Notes: generated by a model from the sequence alone, not told the origin. Shown: positions 8,077-17,110, counted from the first letter of the stretch. The stretch: 64,000 bases of DNA from Streptomyces sp. NRRL F-5123 (GCF_000721495.1 NZ_JOHY01000058.1:22079-86078); one strand, 5' to 3'. Made by a program: numbers and translations.

Positions 8077-8665
8077 CGGACCTTGGGTCCGGACCACGGG
8101 TGAAGAGAGAAATCCGCCATTCCGCCGCGACGGCGCGGTTGCCCAGGGGAAAGTCAAAGAACGGCATCGAGAGGTAAAAACCCTCGCGGGGCGTACCGCG
8201 GCAAACCTTCGACAATGGTGCGCCTTTCTTCGGCAGTCAGTGAATAAACCTGGCCCGCAGGTGATGATGCCCATACCCCGCCGCCCGGCCGCCCCGCCGC
8301 GCGCGGCGGTCTGCCGCCCGCGCCGCTCTGCGCCGGTCTGCGGCGGTCTTCCGTGGTGACAGCCACGGCGTGGCGGGTCCGGCCGCGCTGTGCCGGTCGC
8401 GGAAGTGCGGCGAAGGAATTTGTTGACATGTGTTCCGGTGGCCTGTTGAATTTGGTTGCCATAGGTTTTGGCGCGTCCCGGTCCCCGTTGTACGTGTGCA
8501 AGGAAAGAACACTTTGCTTTCCGTCAACCAATGGTTCGCGGAAGCGTGCGTCGGCACCGGGTGCACCTTCACCGAATGCCCGTGGCCGGCTCTCCGCTCT
8601 CCTGCTCCGTTGGTCTGGCCCGCTATGCACGTACCGTTCGGAATGTCCCGACAAAGAGAGATTCA
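8077..8665. other. Long upstream region of the GH54 gene
   Basis: About 590 bases with no gene I can support. It is distinctly AT-richer than its surroundings between 8410 and 8660. A promoter-like pair, TTGACA (8423-8428) and TTGAAT (8446-8451) with a 17-base gap, faces the GH54 gene about 215 bases before its start. A minus-strand frame at 8154-8250 reads SLTAEERRTIVEGLPRYA but has no start or family match. Confidence 0.35.
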
Positions 8666-11600
8666 GTGAGAAGACTGCGCAGAACCGGCAGAAAACCGTT
8701 CCAGTGGTTCACCCGCACGCTGCTCATGGTGACGGCCCTGGTCGCGGCCACCGCGCTGACCGCCGCCGCCTTGCCGGCGCAGGCCGCGACGCCGTCCCCG
8801 TTACCGGCCCGATCCGTCCCGTCAGGGATCGGCACCTCGGTGAGCACCGCGGCCGACGGGGACCTCACGTTCACCCTCGACACGGGTGTCGCGTACGACG
8901 CGGCGACCATGCAGCGAAACCTCGACAAGGCCCAGGCGGAGAACAGCCGCCTCAGCGACACCATCGACCGGCAGCTCGAGGAGTTCTCGCTCGTCGAGGA
9001 CACCTCGGGTCCGGCGCACTTCGACGGCACGCTGGGCATGACGCCCGACCACACCGGCCTGTTCCTCACCATCCCGGTCTGGGACGTACAGACCTCGGAA
9101 TCCTGGCTGCAGTGGGCCTTCGCCAAGGCGATGGCCTATCTGGCCAGCTGGCTGGTCTTCGACGCCTGCATCCTGGTCGTACCGGAAGCCTTCATCGCCT
9201 GCACCACCGTCAGCGGGTTCACCGCCGGCCTGCTCAGGGGCATGCTCACGCAGTACTTCGACGGCACGCTCGGGGACGGGAAGGCGTGGGCCAAGACGTT
9301 CCTGGGGGCCCTGCAGGGGGCTCTGTGGGGATACGCGACGGCCAGCGTCAAACAGTGGCTCGAGACACAGCTTCCCGGAGTCCTGAACGCGATCAGCTCC
9401 GGCATCAAGGAACAGGCGTGGTCCTGGGCCAAGTCCGCAGCTTCCTGGGTCGCCGACCTGCTCGCTGACGTCGCCGAACTTCTTCCCGACGGATTCGCGG
9501 AGTGGGGGCCGCCGGCGACAACGGCGAGCAGCCTGCCGTGCGACATCTACGACACCTACGGCACCCCCTGCGTGGCGGCGCACAGCACGGTGCGTGCGCT
9601 CTACGCGTCCTACCGCGGGCCGCTCTACCAGCTCCAGCGTGCCTCGGACGAGGCGGGGATCGACATCCTGCCGCTGACGGCGGGCGGTTACGCCGACGCG
9701 GCGGCGCAGGACTCGTTCTGCGCCGGCACCAGCTGCGGCATCACCAAGATCTACGACCAGTCGCCCGAGTGGAACGACCTGACGATCGAGGGCTCGGGCG
9801 GCGCGGCCGGCCCGGATCACGCCGCCGACGCCTCCGCATTGCCCATCACGGTGAACGGCCACCACGTGTACGGCGTCGACATCGTCGGGCAGACGGGCTA
9901 CCGGGACAACGACACGCAGGGTGTCGCGGTCAACGGCCAGGCCGAGGGCATGTACATGGTGGCCAGCGGCACCCACGTCAACTCCGGCTGCTGCTTCGAC
10001 TACGGCAACGCCGAGACCAACACCCGGGACACCGGCAACGGGCACATGGACGCCGTCAACCTCGGCACGGAGTGCTACTTCCCGCCGTGCACGGGAAGCG
10101 GTCCCTGGGTCGAGGCCGACCTGGAGAACGGCCTGTTCAGCGGCGGCAACGGCTCGGACACCGACAACGCGGGGAACAAGAGCAACTTCGTCACCGCGAT
10201 GCTGAAGAACAACGGGCAGACGACCTACGCCCTCAAGGGCGGCGACGCGCAGAACGGCTCGTTGACCACCTGGTACAACGGCCCCCTGCCGACCCGCGGC
10301 GGCGACGCGCCGATGCAGCAGGAGGGCGCGATCGTGATGGGGACGGGAGGGGACAACAGCAACTGGTCGGTCGGCTCGTTCTTCGAGGGCGTGATGACGC
10401 ATGGCTACCCCACCGACGCCGCCGACAACGCGGTGCAGGCGAACATCGTCGCGGCCGGTTACGACGGCAGCTCCGGCGGCACTCCGCCGGTGACGGTCGC
10501 GCCCGCCGGGCCGTCGGTGGTCCATGACGGGTACGCCAGCGTCTACACGGTGAACTCCGCGAACGGCCACCTGCAGGAGTCGTACCTGCCGAAGATGGGC
10601 GACCCGTGGTCCACCCAGGACCTGTCCGCCAAGTACGGCACCCCGCCCGTGCAGCCGGGCACGACCCCGGTGGCGCTGACCCACGACGGCTACACCAGCG
10701 TGTACACCGTCGACGCGGCGAACGGCCATGTGCAGGAGACGTATCTGCCGAAGATGGGCGACCCGTGGTCCACCCAGGATCTGTCCGCCAAGTACGGCAC
10801 CCCGGCAACGAAGTGGACGCCGACCGCCGTGGTCCATGACGGGTACACCAGCGTCTACACGGTCGACGCCGCGAGCGGCCATGTGCAGGAGTCGTACCTG
10901 CCGAAGATGGGCGACCCGTGGTCCACCCAGGACCTGTCCGCCAAGTACGGCACCCCGCAGGTCCAGGCCGGCACCTCCCCGGTCGCCCTCCTGCACGACG
11001 GGTACACCAGCGTCTACACCGTCGACGCCGACCACCACCTGCAGGAGACCTACCTGCCGAAGATGGGCGACCCCTGGTCCACCCAGGACCTGTCCGCCAA
11101 GTACGGCACCCCGACCACCACCGTGACGCCGACCGCCGTGGTCCACGACGGCTACACCAGCGTCTACACCGTGGACGAGGCCGGCAGCGCCAACCACCTG
11201 CAGGAGACGTACCTGCCGAAGATGGGCGACCCCTGGTCCACCCAGGACCTGTCGGCCAAGTACGGGACGCCGCCGGTGGCGGCGGGCACCCAGCCCGTGG
11301 CACTCGACCACAGCGGGTACACCAGCCTCTACACGGTGGACCAGGCGAGCGACCACCTGCAGGAGACGTACCTGCCGAAGATGGGCGACCCCTGGAGCAC
11401 CCAGGACCTGTCCGCGAAGTACGGCACCGCGCCCACCACCGAGACACCGGTCCCGCTGCTCCACTCCGACGAGAGCGGCGCACTCACCTGGACCAGCGTG
11501 TACACCGTCGACCAGTCCGACAGCCATCTGCGGGAGACGTACCTGCCGAAGATGGGCGACCCGTGGTCCACCCAGGACCTGTCCGCGAAGTACGGCACCC

Positions 11601-12730
11601 CGCCCGTCGCGCCGGCGACGCAGTTCCCCACAGCGGGCTGGTCGGTGATCCATGACGGGTACACCAGCGTGTACACGGTCGACACCCCGGACGGCCACCT
11701 GCAGGAGACCTATCTGACGGCCATGGGCCAGCCGTGGGCCACCCAGGACCTGTCCGCGAAGTACGGAACGCCGCCGGTGATGAAGAACACGGCACCGGTG
11801 ACGGTGACCCACGACGGGTACACCAGCGTCTACACGATCGACGCCTCCAACGGCCATCTGCAGGAGACGTACCTGCCGAAGATGGGTGATCCGTGGAGCA
11901 CCCAGGACCTGTCCGCGAAGTACGGCACGGCTCCGGCGAGCACCACTCCCGCCGCCGTCGTGCACGAGGGGTACACCAGCGTCTACACCGTGGACACCGC
12001 CGGCGGCCACCTGCGGGAGACGTACCTGCCGAAGATGGGCGATCCGTGGTCCACGCAGGACCTGTCGGCGAAGTACGGCACCCCGCCGGTCAGCCCCGGC
12101 ACGTCCCCGTCCGCCGCCGTCCACTCCGGCTGGACCAGCGTCTACACCGTCGACGCCAACCACGACGTGCAGGAGACCTACCTGCCCGCCATCGGCGACC
12201 CGTGGACCACCCAGGACCTGTCCGCGAAGTACGGCACCCCGGCCACCACCGTGTCCCCGGCCGCCGCGGTGCACGACGGGTACACCAGCGTCTACACCGT
12301 CGACGCCAACCACGACCTGCAGGAGACCTACTTGCCGGCGATGGGCGATGCGTGGTCCACGCAGGACCTGTCGGCGAAGTACGGCACTCCGCAGGTGGCG
12401 GCGGACATCCCTCCGGTGGCGCTGTACCACTCCGGGTACACCAGCGTGTACACGGTCGACCTGTCCGGCAACCACCTTCAGGAGACGTACCTGCCGGCCA
12501 TGAGCGATCCGTGGTCCACGCAGGACCTGTCCGCGAAGTACGGTACGCCGGCGGCCAACCAGGCCCCGTCCGCGCTGCTGCACTACGACACCGGCGGCGG
12601 TCTGACCTGGCCCAGCCTCTTCACCGTCAACGTCTCCGACAGGCATCTGCAGGAGACGTACCTGCCGGCGATGGGCGATCCGTGGTCCACGCAGGACCTG
12701 TCGGCGAAGTACGGCACCCCGCCGGTGTAG
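8666..12730 (+). CDS. Secreted GH54 alpha-L-arabinofuranosidase-like protein with fourteen C-terminal propeller repeats
   Basis: A 1354-residue exported protein. I chose the GTG at 8666, with AAGAGAG just upstream, because it gives a proper signal peptide (RRTGRK, then TLLMVTALVAATALTAAALP). Residues 40-285 form an unusual, largely hydrophobic helical region. Residues 289-605 match the GH54 catalytic domain from LPCDIYDTYGTPCVAAHST to GVMTHGYPTDAADNAVQ. The nucleophile Glu487 (ADLENGLFSG) and acid/base Asp563 (GGDNSN) are conserved, so it should remove arabinofuranosyl side chains from hemicellulose or pectin. From residue 616 fourteen repeats of about 50-55 residues share HDGYTSVYTVD, LQETYLPKMGDPWSTQ and DLSAKYGTPPV. 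Repeats 7 and 14 carry the same LTW insertion, dividing them into two sets of seven. The usual CBM42 arabinose-binding domain is absent; the propellers may replace it. Confidence 0.85.
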   Translation: MRRLRRTGRKPFQWFTRTLLMVTALVAATALTAAALPAQAATPSPLPARSVPSGIGTSVSTAADGDLTFTLDTGVAYDAATMQRNLDKAQAENSRLSDTIDRQLEEFSLVEDTSGPAHFDGTLGMTPDHTGLFLTIPVWDVQTSESWLQWAFAKAMAYLASWLVFDACILVVPEAFIACTTVSGFTAGLLRGMLTQYFDGTLGDGKAWAKTFLGALQGALWGYATASVKQWLETQLPGVLNAISSGIKEQAWSWAKSAASWVADLLADVAELLPDGFAEWGPPATTASSLPCDIYDTYGTPCVAAHSTVRALYASYRGPLYQLQRASDEAGIDILPLTAGGYADAAAQDSFCAGTSCGITKIYDQSPEWNDLTIEGSGGAAGPDHAADASALPITVNGHHVYGVDIVGQTGYRDNDTQGVAVNGQAEGMYMVASGTHVNSGCCFDYGNAETNTRDTGNGHMDAVNLGTECYFPPCTGSGPWVEADLENGLFSGGNGSDTDNAGNKSNFVTAMLKNNGQTTYALKGGDAQNGSLTTWYNGPLPTRGGDAPMQQEGAIVMGTGGDNSNWSVGSFFEGVMTHGYPTDAADNAVQANIVAAGYDGSSGGTPPVTVAPAGPSVVHDGYASVYTVNSANGHLQESYLPKMGDPWSTQDLSAKYGTPPVQPGTTPVALTHDGYTSVYTVDAANGHVQETYLPKMGDPWSTQDLSAKYGTPATKWTPTAVVHDGYTSVYTVDAASGHVQESYLPKMGDPWSTQDLSAKYGTPQVQAGTSPVALLHDGYTSVYTVDADHHLQETYLPKMGDPWSTQDLSAKYGTPTTTVTPTAVVHDGYTSVYTVDEAGSANHLQETYLPKMGDPWSTQDLSAKYGTPPVAAGTQPVALDHSGYTSLYTVDQASDHLQETYLPKMGDPWSTQDLSAKYGTAPTTETPVPLLHSDESGALTWTSVYTVDQSDSHLRETYLPKMGDPWSTQDLSAKYGTPPVAPATQFPTAGWSVIHDGYTSVYTVDTPDGHLQETYLTAMGQPWATQDLSAKYGTPPVMKNTAPVTVTHDGYTSVYTIDASNGHLQETYLPKMGDPWSTQDLSAKYGTAPASTTPAAVVHEGYTSVYTVDTAGGHLRETYLPKMGDPWSTQDLSAKYGTPPVSPGTSPSAAVHSGWTSVYTVDANHDVQETYLPAIGDPWTTQDLSAKYGTPATTVSPAAAVHDGYTSVYTVDANHDLQETYLPAMGDAWSTQDLSAKYGTPQVAADIPPVALYHSGYTSVYTVDLSGNHLQETYLPAMSDPWSTQDLSAKYGTPAANQAPSALLHYDTGGGLTWPSLFTVNVSDRHLQETYLPAMGDPWSTQDLSAKYGTPPV
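10513..12727 (+). repeat. Fourteen tandem coding repeats arranged as 2 x 7
   Basis: Each unit is about 150-165 bases and ends in codons for AKYGTPPV or a variant. Block one is about 10513-11638 and block two about 11639-12727. Corresponding units match across blocks better than neighbours do: 1/8 share V(V/I)HDGY, 2/9 THDGY, 4/11 the short VDA(D/N)H turn, 6/13 HSGYTS, 7/14 the GxLTW insertion. This indicates duplication of an already seven-membered array. Confidence 0.8.
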
Positions 12731-12750
12731 GACCGTTCGCGACCCGGCGG

Positions 12751-12783
12751 CCGCCCCGCGGTGTGCGTCACACCGCGGGGCGG
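12751..12783 (+). terminator. Strong terminator after the GH54 gene
   Basis: A perfect 15-base stem, CCGCCCCGCGGTGTG pairing with CACACCGCGGGGCGG, around a 3-base loop, 20 bases after the stop codon. It also ends transcription toward the convergent flavoenzyme gene. Confidence 0.8.
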
Positions 12784-12924
12784 TTCCGTACCCGCGGGCA
12801 GGGGCCGTAAGGCCGGGCCGTGTTTCTGGGCCGGCGGTGAGATCGGGGACGGCGATCGGGCGGGGCCGTCGTCCCCGATGCGCTGGACCACCCGCCTGGA
12901 ACCCGGCAGCAACGCCACCCGTGG

Positions 12925-14025
12925 CTACGAGCGGTGGTACGGCTGGGGCAGGTACGGCTGGGCGCCGAGTTCTTCCGCGGCGCGGCGTGCCCAGTACGGG
13001 TCGCGCAGGAGTTGCCGGGCGAGCAGCACCGCGTCCGCACGGCCGGAGGCCACGATCTCCTCGGCCTGGGCAGGCTCGGTGATCAGGCCGACCGCGGTGA
13101 CGGGCATACCCGCTTCGTTGCGCACGCGCTCGGCGAACGGGACCTGGAAACCGGGAGCCGCCGGAATACGGGCGTCGGGGACGTTGCCGCCGGTGGAGAC
13201 GTCCAGGAGGTCCACCCCGCGGGCGTGCAACTCCTTGGCGAAGGCCACGGTGTCCGCAGCCGTCCAGCCCTCGCGGTCGTCCTCCGCGTTCTCGGTGAGC
13301 CAGTCCGTGGCCGAGACCCGGAAGAGGACCGGCAGGTCCTGCGGCCACACGGCACGCACCGCCTCGACGACCTCCAGCGGGAAGCGGACCCGGTTCTCGA
13401 AGGAACCGCCGTAGGAGTCGGTGCGACGGTTGCTGTACGGCGAGAGGAACTGGTGGAGCAGGTAACCGTGGGCGCCGTGGATCTCCACGACCTCGAAGCC
13501 GGCCGTGCGCGCCCTGCGGGCCGCGTCGGCGAACTGTCCGACGATGCGGCGGAGGCCGTCCTCGGTCAGTTCCTCCGGCACGGTCGACGCCGGCCCGAAG
13601 GCGAGGGCACTCGGGCCGACCGGCGTCCATCCGAGCGGCGCGTCAGCCGGTATCGGGGCGCCGCGGTCCACCCAGGGCCGCTCGGTGGAGGCCTTGCGGC
13701 CGGCATGGGCGAGCTGGATGCCGGCCGCGGTGCCCTGCTCCTTGAGGAACGCGGTCACCCGCCTGAAGGCGTCGACCTGCGTGTCGTTCCAGATGCCGAG
13801 GTCGTAAGGAGTGATCCGGCCCTCCGGGCTGACCGCCGTGGCCTCGGTGAGGATCAGGCCCGTGCCGCCGGCCGCCCGCGCGGCGAGGTGGGTGAAGTGC
13901 CAGTCGTTCGCGGTGCCGGTGTCCGCTCCTGTGGACGCGGCGCTGTACTGGCACATGGAGGCCATCCAGACGCGGTTGCGCACGGTCAGCGACCGCAGGG
14001 TGTACGGCTCGAACAGCTTGGGCAT
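12925..14025 (-). CDS. NADH:flavin oxidoreductase (Old Yellow Enzyme, YqjM-like)
   Basis: A 366-residue FMN enzyme that reduces activated C=C bonds of alpha,beta-unsaturated carbonyls using NAD(P)H. The start at 14025 (MPKLFEPYTLRSLTV) has GGAG just upstream. Visible family features are the MASMCQYSA segment with the Cys that tunes the flavin in YqjM-type enzymes, QLAHAGRKAST, the paired active-site histidines in EIHGAHGYLLHQFLSP, SNRRTDSYGGS, and the C-terminal FMN-phosphate loop VGLIT followed by GRADAVLLARQLLRDPYW. It is monocistronic: convergent with the GH54 gene and followed upstream by an AT-rich promoter region (about 14100-14140). Confidence 0.92.
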   Translation of the reverse strand: MPKLFEPYTLRSLTVRNRVWMASMCQYSAASTGADTGTANDWHFTHLAARAAGGTGLILTEATAVSPEGRITPYDLGIWNDTQVDAFRRVTAFLKEQGTAAGIQLAHAGRKASTERPWVDRGAPIPADAPLGWTPVGPSALAFGPASTVPEELTEDGLRRIVGQFADAARRARTAGFEVVEIHGAHGYLLHQFLSPYSNRRTDSYGGSFENRVRFPLEVVEAVRAVWPQDLPVLFRVSATDWLTENAEDDREGWTAADTVAFAKELHARGVDLLDVSTGGNVPDARIPAAPGFQVPFAERVRNEAGMPVTAVGLITEPAQAEEIVASGRADAVLLARQLLRDPYWARRAAEELGAQPYLPQPYHRS

Positions 14026-14268
14026 GGGGAGTCTCCGGAGTTGTGGCGGTGCCGGACGGTACACGGGCAGGTCGCCTCACCGGCGGGGCGGGCGGCGCCT
14101 GAGGACAATAATACTTGCATGAGCGGGTATTTGTTTACGCATGGATATGGTGTCCGTCACGGCGACGTCCGGCGGGCCGCGCCCGTGCCCGGTCGGCATG
14201 GGTGCGGCCGGTGCCCCCCGAGCCGGGCTCCGTGGACGTGTTCCCGCGAGGGCGGCCCCGCGCGTGCG

Positions 14269-14373
14269 TCAGAACGCGCCGGCGCCGCCGTCGACGTGGA
14301 TCTCCGCCCCGGTCGTGAAGCTGCCGCGGTCGGAGGCGAGCACTTTCCCGATGCCGAGAGCGTCGGGTGCCGG
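14269..14373 (-). pseudogene. 3' remnant of a short-chain dehydrogenase/reductase gene
   Basis: Read on the minus strand this gives DALGIGKVLASDRGSFTT and GAEIHVDGGAGAF followed by a stop, the characteristic end of classical SDR enzymes (ASDxxSFTTGxxxxVDGG). Nothing upstream encodes the rest; the next gene's stop codon lies immediately beyond. It is a deletion scar of about 35 codons. Confidence 0.65.
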
Positions 14374-15882
14374 TCAGGTCGGGAAGACGTGCTGGCCGGG
14401 GGCCAGAAGCCCGCAGGGGTCGTAGCGGCGTTTGGCGGCTGCGAACTCCGCCCAGGCGCCGCCGTATTGACTGCGCCAGTCTGCGGCGCCCATGGGAATG
14501 GTGCCCACCGGGTACTGTGTGCCGCCGGCCGCACGGACCGTCTCGTAGGCCGCGCGGTTGGCGGCCGCGCGTGCGGCGACCGCGGCGGGGTCGGCCGGAT
14601 CCAGCGTCCACAGGACCGCGAACAGGTACGGCACCGGGTCGTCCGGCATCCGCAGCAACGGGGTGTGCAGCCGGGTGGCGGAGAGCGGGTAGAGCAGGAC
14701 GACGCCGCCCGGGCCGGTGTCCTGCCCGGCCATCCGGTCCAGCAGGGTGCCGGCGAGTGCGGCGGCGCGGTCGCCGGGCAGCAGCAGGTTCAACCAGGGG
14801 TGCGCCCATGCCCAGACGCCGGCGGCTTCCAGTGCGGCAACGCCCGGGGCCAGCCGGTTGAGGAAGTCGAAATAGCCCAGGGTCTCGGCGGTGACCGCAC
14901 CGGATCGGTCGTGGCGCAGGCCGCGGAGCAGTGCGGTGTCGTCCGGGTCGGGTCCCGCGGGCGGGCCGTAGGCGGTTGCCTCGATGACGTACCGGGTGAA
15001 GGCCCCGGTCGCGTCGGGGGCGATCGAGCCCTCCACGTAGGCGAACCGCCTGTCGCTCACCAGTCGTCGTTGGTCGTCGAGGTAGGTGGCCAGGTCGGTG
15101 TACGGGAGCAGGAAGTGGCGTACGGATGTGGGCGCGGTGACCAGTTGCAGGGTTGCGGAGACGATGACGGCGCACTGGCCGAGTCCGGCGAGGACCGCCC
15201 GGAAGAGGTCGGGGCGGCGGCTCGGGGAGCAGTCGACCAGTTCTCCTGCGCCGGTGACGACCTGGAGTGCGGTGACGGTGTCGACCTGGCCGCCGTGCCG
15301 GTGCGACTGGCCGCCGAGTCCGCCGACCGACAGGGTGCCGCCGACCGACAGTTCGAGGTAGTCGGTGAAGACCGGCGGGGTCAGGCCGTGCACGAGGGTG
15401 GTCTGCACGACCGCGCTCCACACGGCGCCGGCGCCGACCGACACGGTTCCGGTGCCGTCCGCACCGGTGCGTACCGGTCCGATCGTGTTCAGCGGCGCGG
15501 TCTCGATGACCAGCCCGTCGGTCACCTGTGCCTGGCCGTTGGTGCCGTGGCCCTGGCCGCGGGCGGCGACCTGGATGTGGTGGGTGTTGCAGAATCGGAC
15601 CATCGCCACGATGTCGGCGACCGAGCCGGGCCGCAGGACGGCGGCCGGGAGGTGGTGCACGGAGTGGCCGAAGTCGTCCGCGTCGGCGGCGAGTGACACG
15701 GGGTCGGTCAGCAGCGTGCCGTCCAGCTTCGGCACGCCTGCCAGGCTGTTGCCTGCAGTGTCCGCGGGGTGCGGGTGGGCCGGGCCCGCGATCCAGGAGC
15801 GGGCCGACGGGTCGAAGGCGATCACCCCGACGCCCGCGGCCATGCTGTGCAGAACGGTCCGTCGGGTGGGCTGGTGCGGCAT
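14374..15882 (-). CDS. Secreted FAD-linked oxidase, cytokinin-dehydrogenase-like
   Basis: A 502-residue protein. The ATG at 15882 is preceded by GAGGAGG and opens a Tat-type signal (TRRTVLHSMAAGVGVIAF), so the enzyme is exported folded with its flavin. The VAO/PCMH-type FAD domain spans about 60-240, with RGQGHGTNGQAQ and TDYLELSVGGTLSVGGLGGQ matching cytokinin-dehydrogenase signatures; the His in RGQGHG is the likely covalent FAD site. The C-terminal part (about 250-490) matches the cytokinin-binding domain in length and ends in DPCGLLAPGQHVFP. In plants this family oxidatively cleaves the N6 side chain of cytokinins; in an actinomycete it could act on plant cytokinins or other amines. An SDR remnant follows directly downstream. 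Confidence 0.8.
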   Translation of the reverse strand: MPHQPTRRTVLHSMAAGVGVIAFDPSARSWIAGPAHPHPADTAGNSLAGVPKLDGTLLTDPVSLAADADDFGHSVHHLPAAVLRPGSVADIVAMVRFCNTHHIQVAARGQGHGTNGQAQVTDGLVIETAPLNTIGPVRTGADGTGTVSVGAGAVWSAVVQTTLVHGLTPPVFTDYLELSVGGTLSVGGLGGQSHRHGGQVDTVTALQVVTGAGELVDCSPSRRPDLFRAVLAGLGQCAVIVSATLQLVTAPTSVRHFLLPYTDLATYLDDQRRLVSDRRFAYVEGSIAPDATGAFTRYVIEATAYGPPAGPDPDDTALLRGLRHDRSGAVTAETLGYFDFLNRLAPGVAALEAAGVWAWAHPWLNLLLPGDRAAALAGTLLDRMAGQDTGPGGVVLLYPLSATRLHTPLLRMPDDPVPYLFAVLWTLDPADPAAVAARAAANRAAYETVRAAGGTQYPVGTIPMGAADWRSQYGGAWAEFAAAKRRYDPCGLLAPGQHVFPT

Positions 15883-16184
15883 GCTCCGCCTCCTCGGCAG
15901 GTCGCAACGTCTCTCGTACGGTGCGGCGGCGCCGGTCAGGCACAGGCCGGCGACCAGCGTGATGCTATCCAGGGCGGTGTCCACCCGCGACGTCTTCGAC
16001 GGGAACGCGTCTCCGGGTGGCGATACGACCAGCGGTCGGGCCGCACTCCCGAAGCTCCCGCGGGACTTCGGCCCGACGGTGTGCGGTGCGCTCGGGCGAC
16101 CCGGTGCGCCGCGGCGCGGCGGCGGAGGGCACAGGGTTGGTGGTGACAGCGGGCGGATCAAGCCCGGGCCCACCCCGTTCGCGC
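15883..16184. other. Upstream region of the Tat-exported oxidase
   Basis: About 300 bases without a supportable gene. The 50 bases before the oxidase start contain its ribosome binding site; the remainder is GC-rich with no clear promoter hexamers. It runs into the transposase remnant at 16185. Confidence 0.4.
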
Positions 16185-16424
16185 ACGTGCCGGTGGAGAA
16201 CTGCGCGAACTCGCGCAGCGCGTGCAGCAGATGCCGGTGGTTCAGGACGAGGGTGCGGTCCAGTAGTTCGCGGCGGCAGGTACGGACCGGCGTTCCCTGA
16301 TCGCGTTCATGCGCGGTACGCGTGCGCCGCTCAGGACGGTCCCGGTCCCGGGGTCGGCGAGGACGGCGTCGTAGAGGGCGTGCAGGAAGTCTGCCTTCCG
16401 GAAGTCCGCGCGCTCCCGCAGGGG
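16185..16424 (-). pseudogene. DDE integrase-core transposase remnant
   Basis: Two overlapping minus-strand frames give KADFLHALYDAVLADPGTG, GARVPRMNAIRER, and after a frameshift near 16260 RELLDRTLVLNHRHLLHALR. Actinobacterial integrase-core transposases read VPRMNAIxERxxxxxRRELLDRTL followed by HLLHALREFExFYN. The final HRPH motif and the first Asp are missing, so this is a fragment of an insertion-sequence transposase. Confidence 0.6.
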
Positions 16425-16435
16425 GAGTCGAACAG

Positions 16436-16720
16436 TCAGCAGAACCAGCCGTTCTGGACCCAGCCGTGCCGGTTGATGTCGCCGTAGGCGAAGCCGTAGA
16501 CCCAGGAGCCGTCGACCTGTTCGACCAGGAAGGTCTGCCCGGTGTACAGCGTGCCCATCCAGGCGCCGACGGGTGCGGTCCTGACGTAGAGGTCCTGGGC
16601 GCAGACGGTCTCGCGGACGCCGACCGTGCCGTTCGCGGCGCCGGCGGGGACGGCGGCGGCCAGCAGTGCGGCGGCGGCCAGGGTGGTGGCCGCCACGCCG
16701 GTCGTCAGGGTTCGCAGCAT
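16436..16720 (-). CDS. Small secreted SH3-like protein
   Basis: A 94-residue precursor. The Sec signal (MLRTLTTGVAATTLAAAALL to PAGAA) should be cut near residue 29, leaving about 65 residues. The mature part is a bacterial SH3-like fold: LYVRTAPVGAWMGTLYTGQTF, then VDGSWVYGFAYGD and a terminal HGWVQNGWFC. Two cysteines (VCAQD and the C-terminal residue) could form a disulfide. Such proteins bind cell wall or act as small extracellular factors; none of the catalytic domains that usually accompany SH3 is present. GGGAG precedes the start. A second SH3-like gene lies 72 bases upstream on the same strand. Confidence 0.75.
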   Translation of the reverse strand: MLRTLTTGVAATTLAAAALLAAAVPAGAANGTVGVRETVCAQDLYVRTAPVGAWMGTLYTGQTFLVEQVDGSWVYGFAYGDINRHGWVQNGWFC

Positions 16721-16792
16721 GGTGAGCTCCCGCTGGTGGAAGGTATGTCAGGGGGTGGACAGCGGAGCGGCCGCCGGTCGGTGGCCGTCGTG

Positions 16793-17110
16793 TCACCAGG
16801 AGTCGTAGCCGCCGATGCACTCGATCCGCAGATATCCCCAGTCGTTGGGGCCGTAGTCGAAGGTGGCGGCCCAGCCGTTGTAGACGGGGTGGGAACCCGG
16901 GGTGTGGCCGATCTTGTCGCCGTAGCCCAGCGTGCGCACCAGGCCGGAGGGGCCGCTCGAGCTGTTGTAGTTGGCGTAGAAGCTGGCGCTCTGGCACACC
17001 ACGACGGCGTGTTCGGGCGGCACGGCAGCCTCGGCGGAGGGCAGCAGGGCGCTTGCGGCGGGGACGCCCAGCAGGCAGGCGGCGATGAGCGTACGACGGC
17101 GTCGCGTCAT
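16793..17110 (-). CDS. Small secreted SH3-like protein, second copy
   Basis: A 105-residue precursor with a Sec or Tat-like signal (TRRRRTLIAACLLGVPAASALL, cut near SAEAA). The mature 75 residues (VVVCQSASFYANYNS, TLGYGDKIGHTP, ATFDYGPNDWGYLRIECIGG) fit a diverged SH3-like fold with two cysteines in the same relative places as its neighbour, suggesting an ancient duplication. It is upstream of the 16436 gene and probably co-transcribed. The ribosome binding site is weak, and no function beyond wall or surface association can be proposed. Confidence 0.7.
   Translation of the reverse strand: MTRRRRTLIAACLLGVPAASALLPSAEAAVPPEHAVVVCQSASFYANYNSSSGPSGLVRTLGYGDKIGHTPGSHPVYNGWAATFDYGPNDWGYLRIECIGGYDSW

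Noticed and set aside
8154..8250. Minus-strand frame with SLTAEERRTIVEGLPRYA
   Set aside because: No start codon with ribosome binding site, no family match, and it lies in the promoter region of the GH54 gene.
10513..12727. Regular repeats as a possible CRISPR array
   Set aside because: The units are about 150 bases, coding in frame throughout, and differ at synonymous sites; there are no short spacers.
8822..13630. A 1602-codon open frame on the minus strand
   Set aside because: It runs antisense through the GH54 repeats and the flavoenzyme; its low-complexity Arg/Val/Gly composition is what high-GC antisense frames give, and it has no domain.
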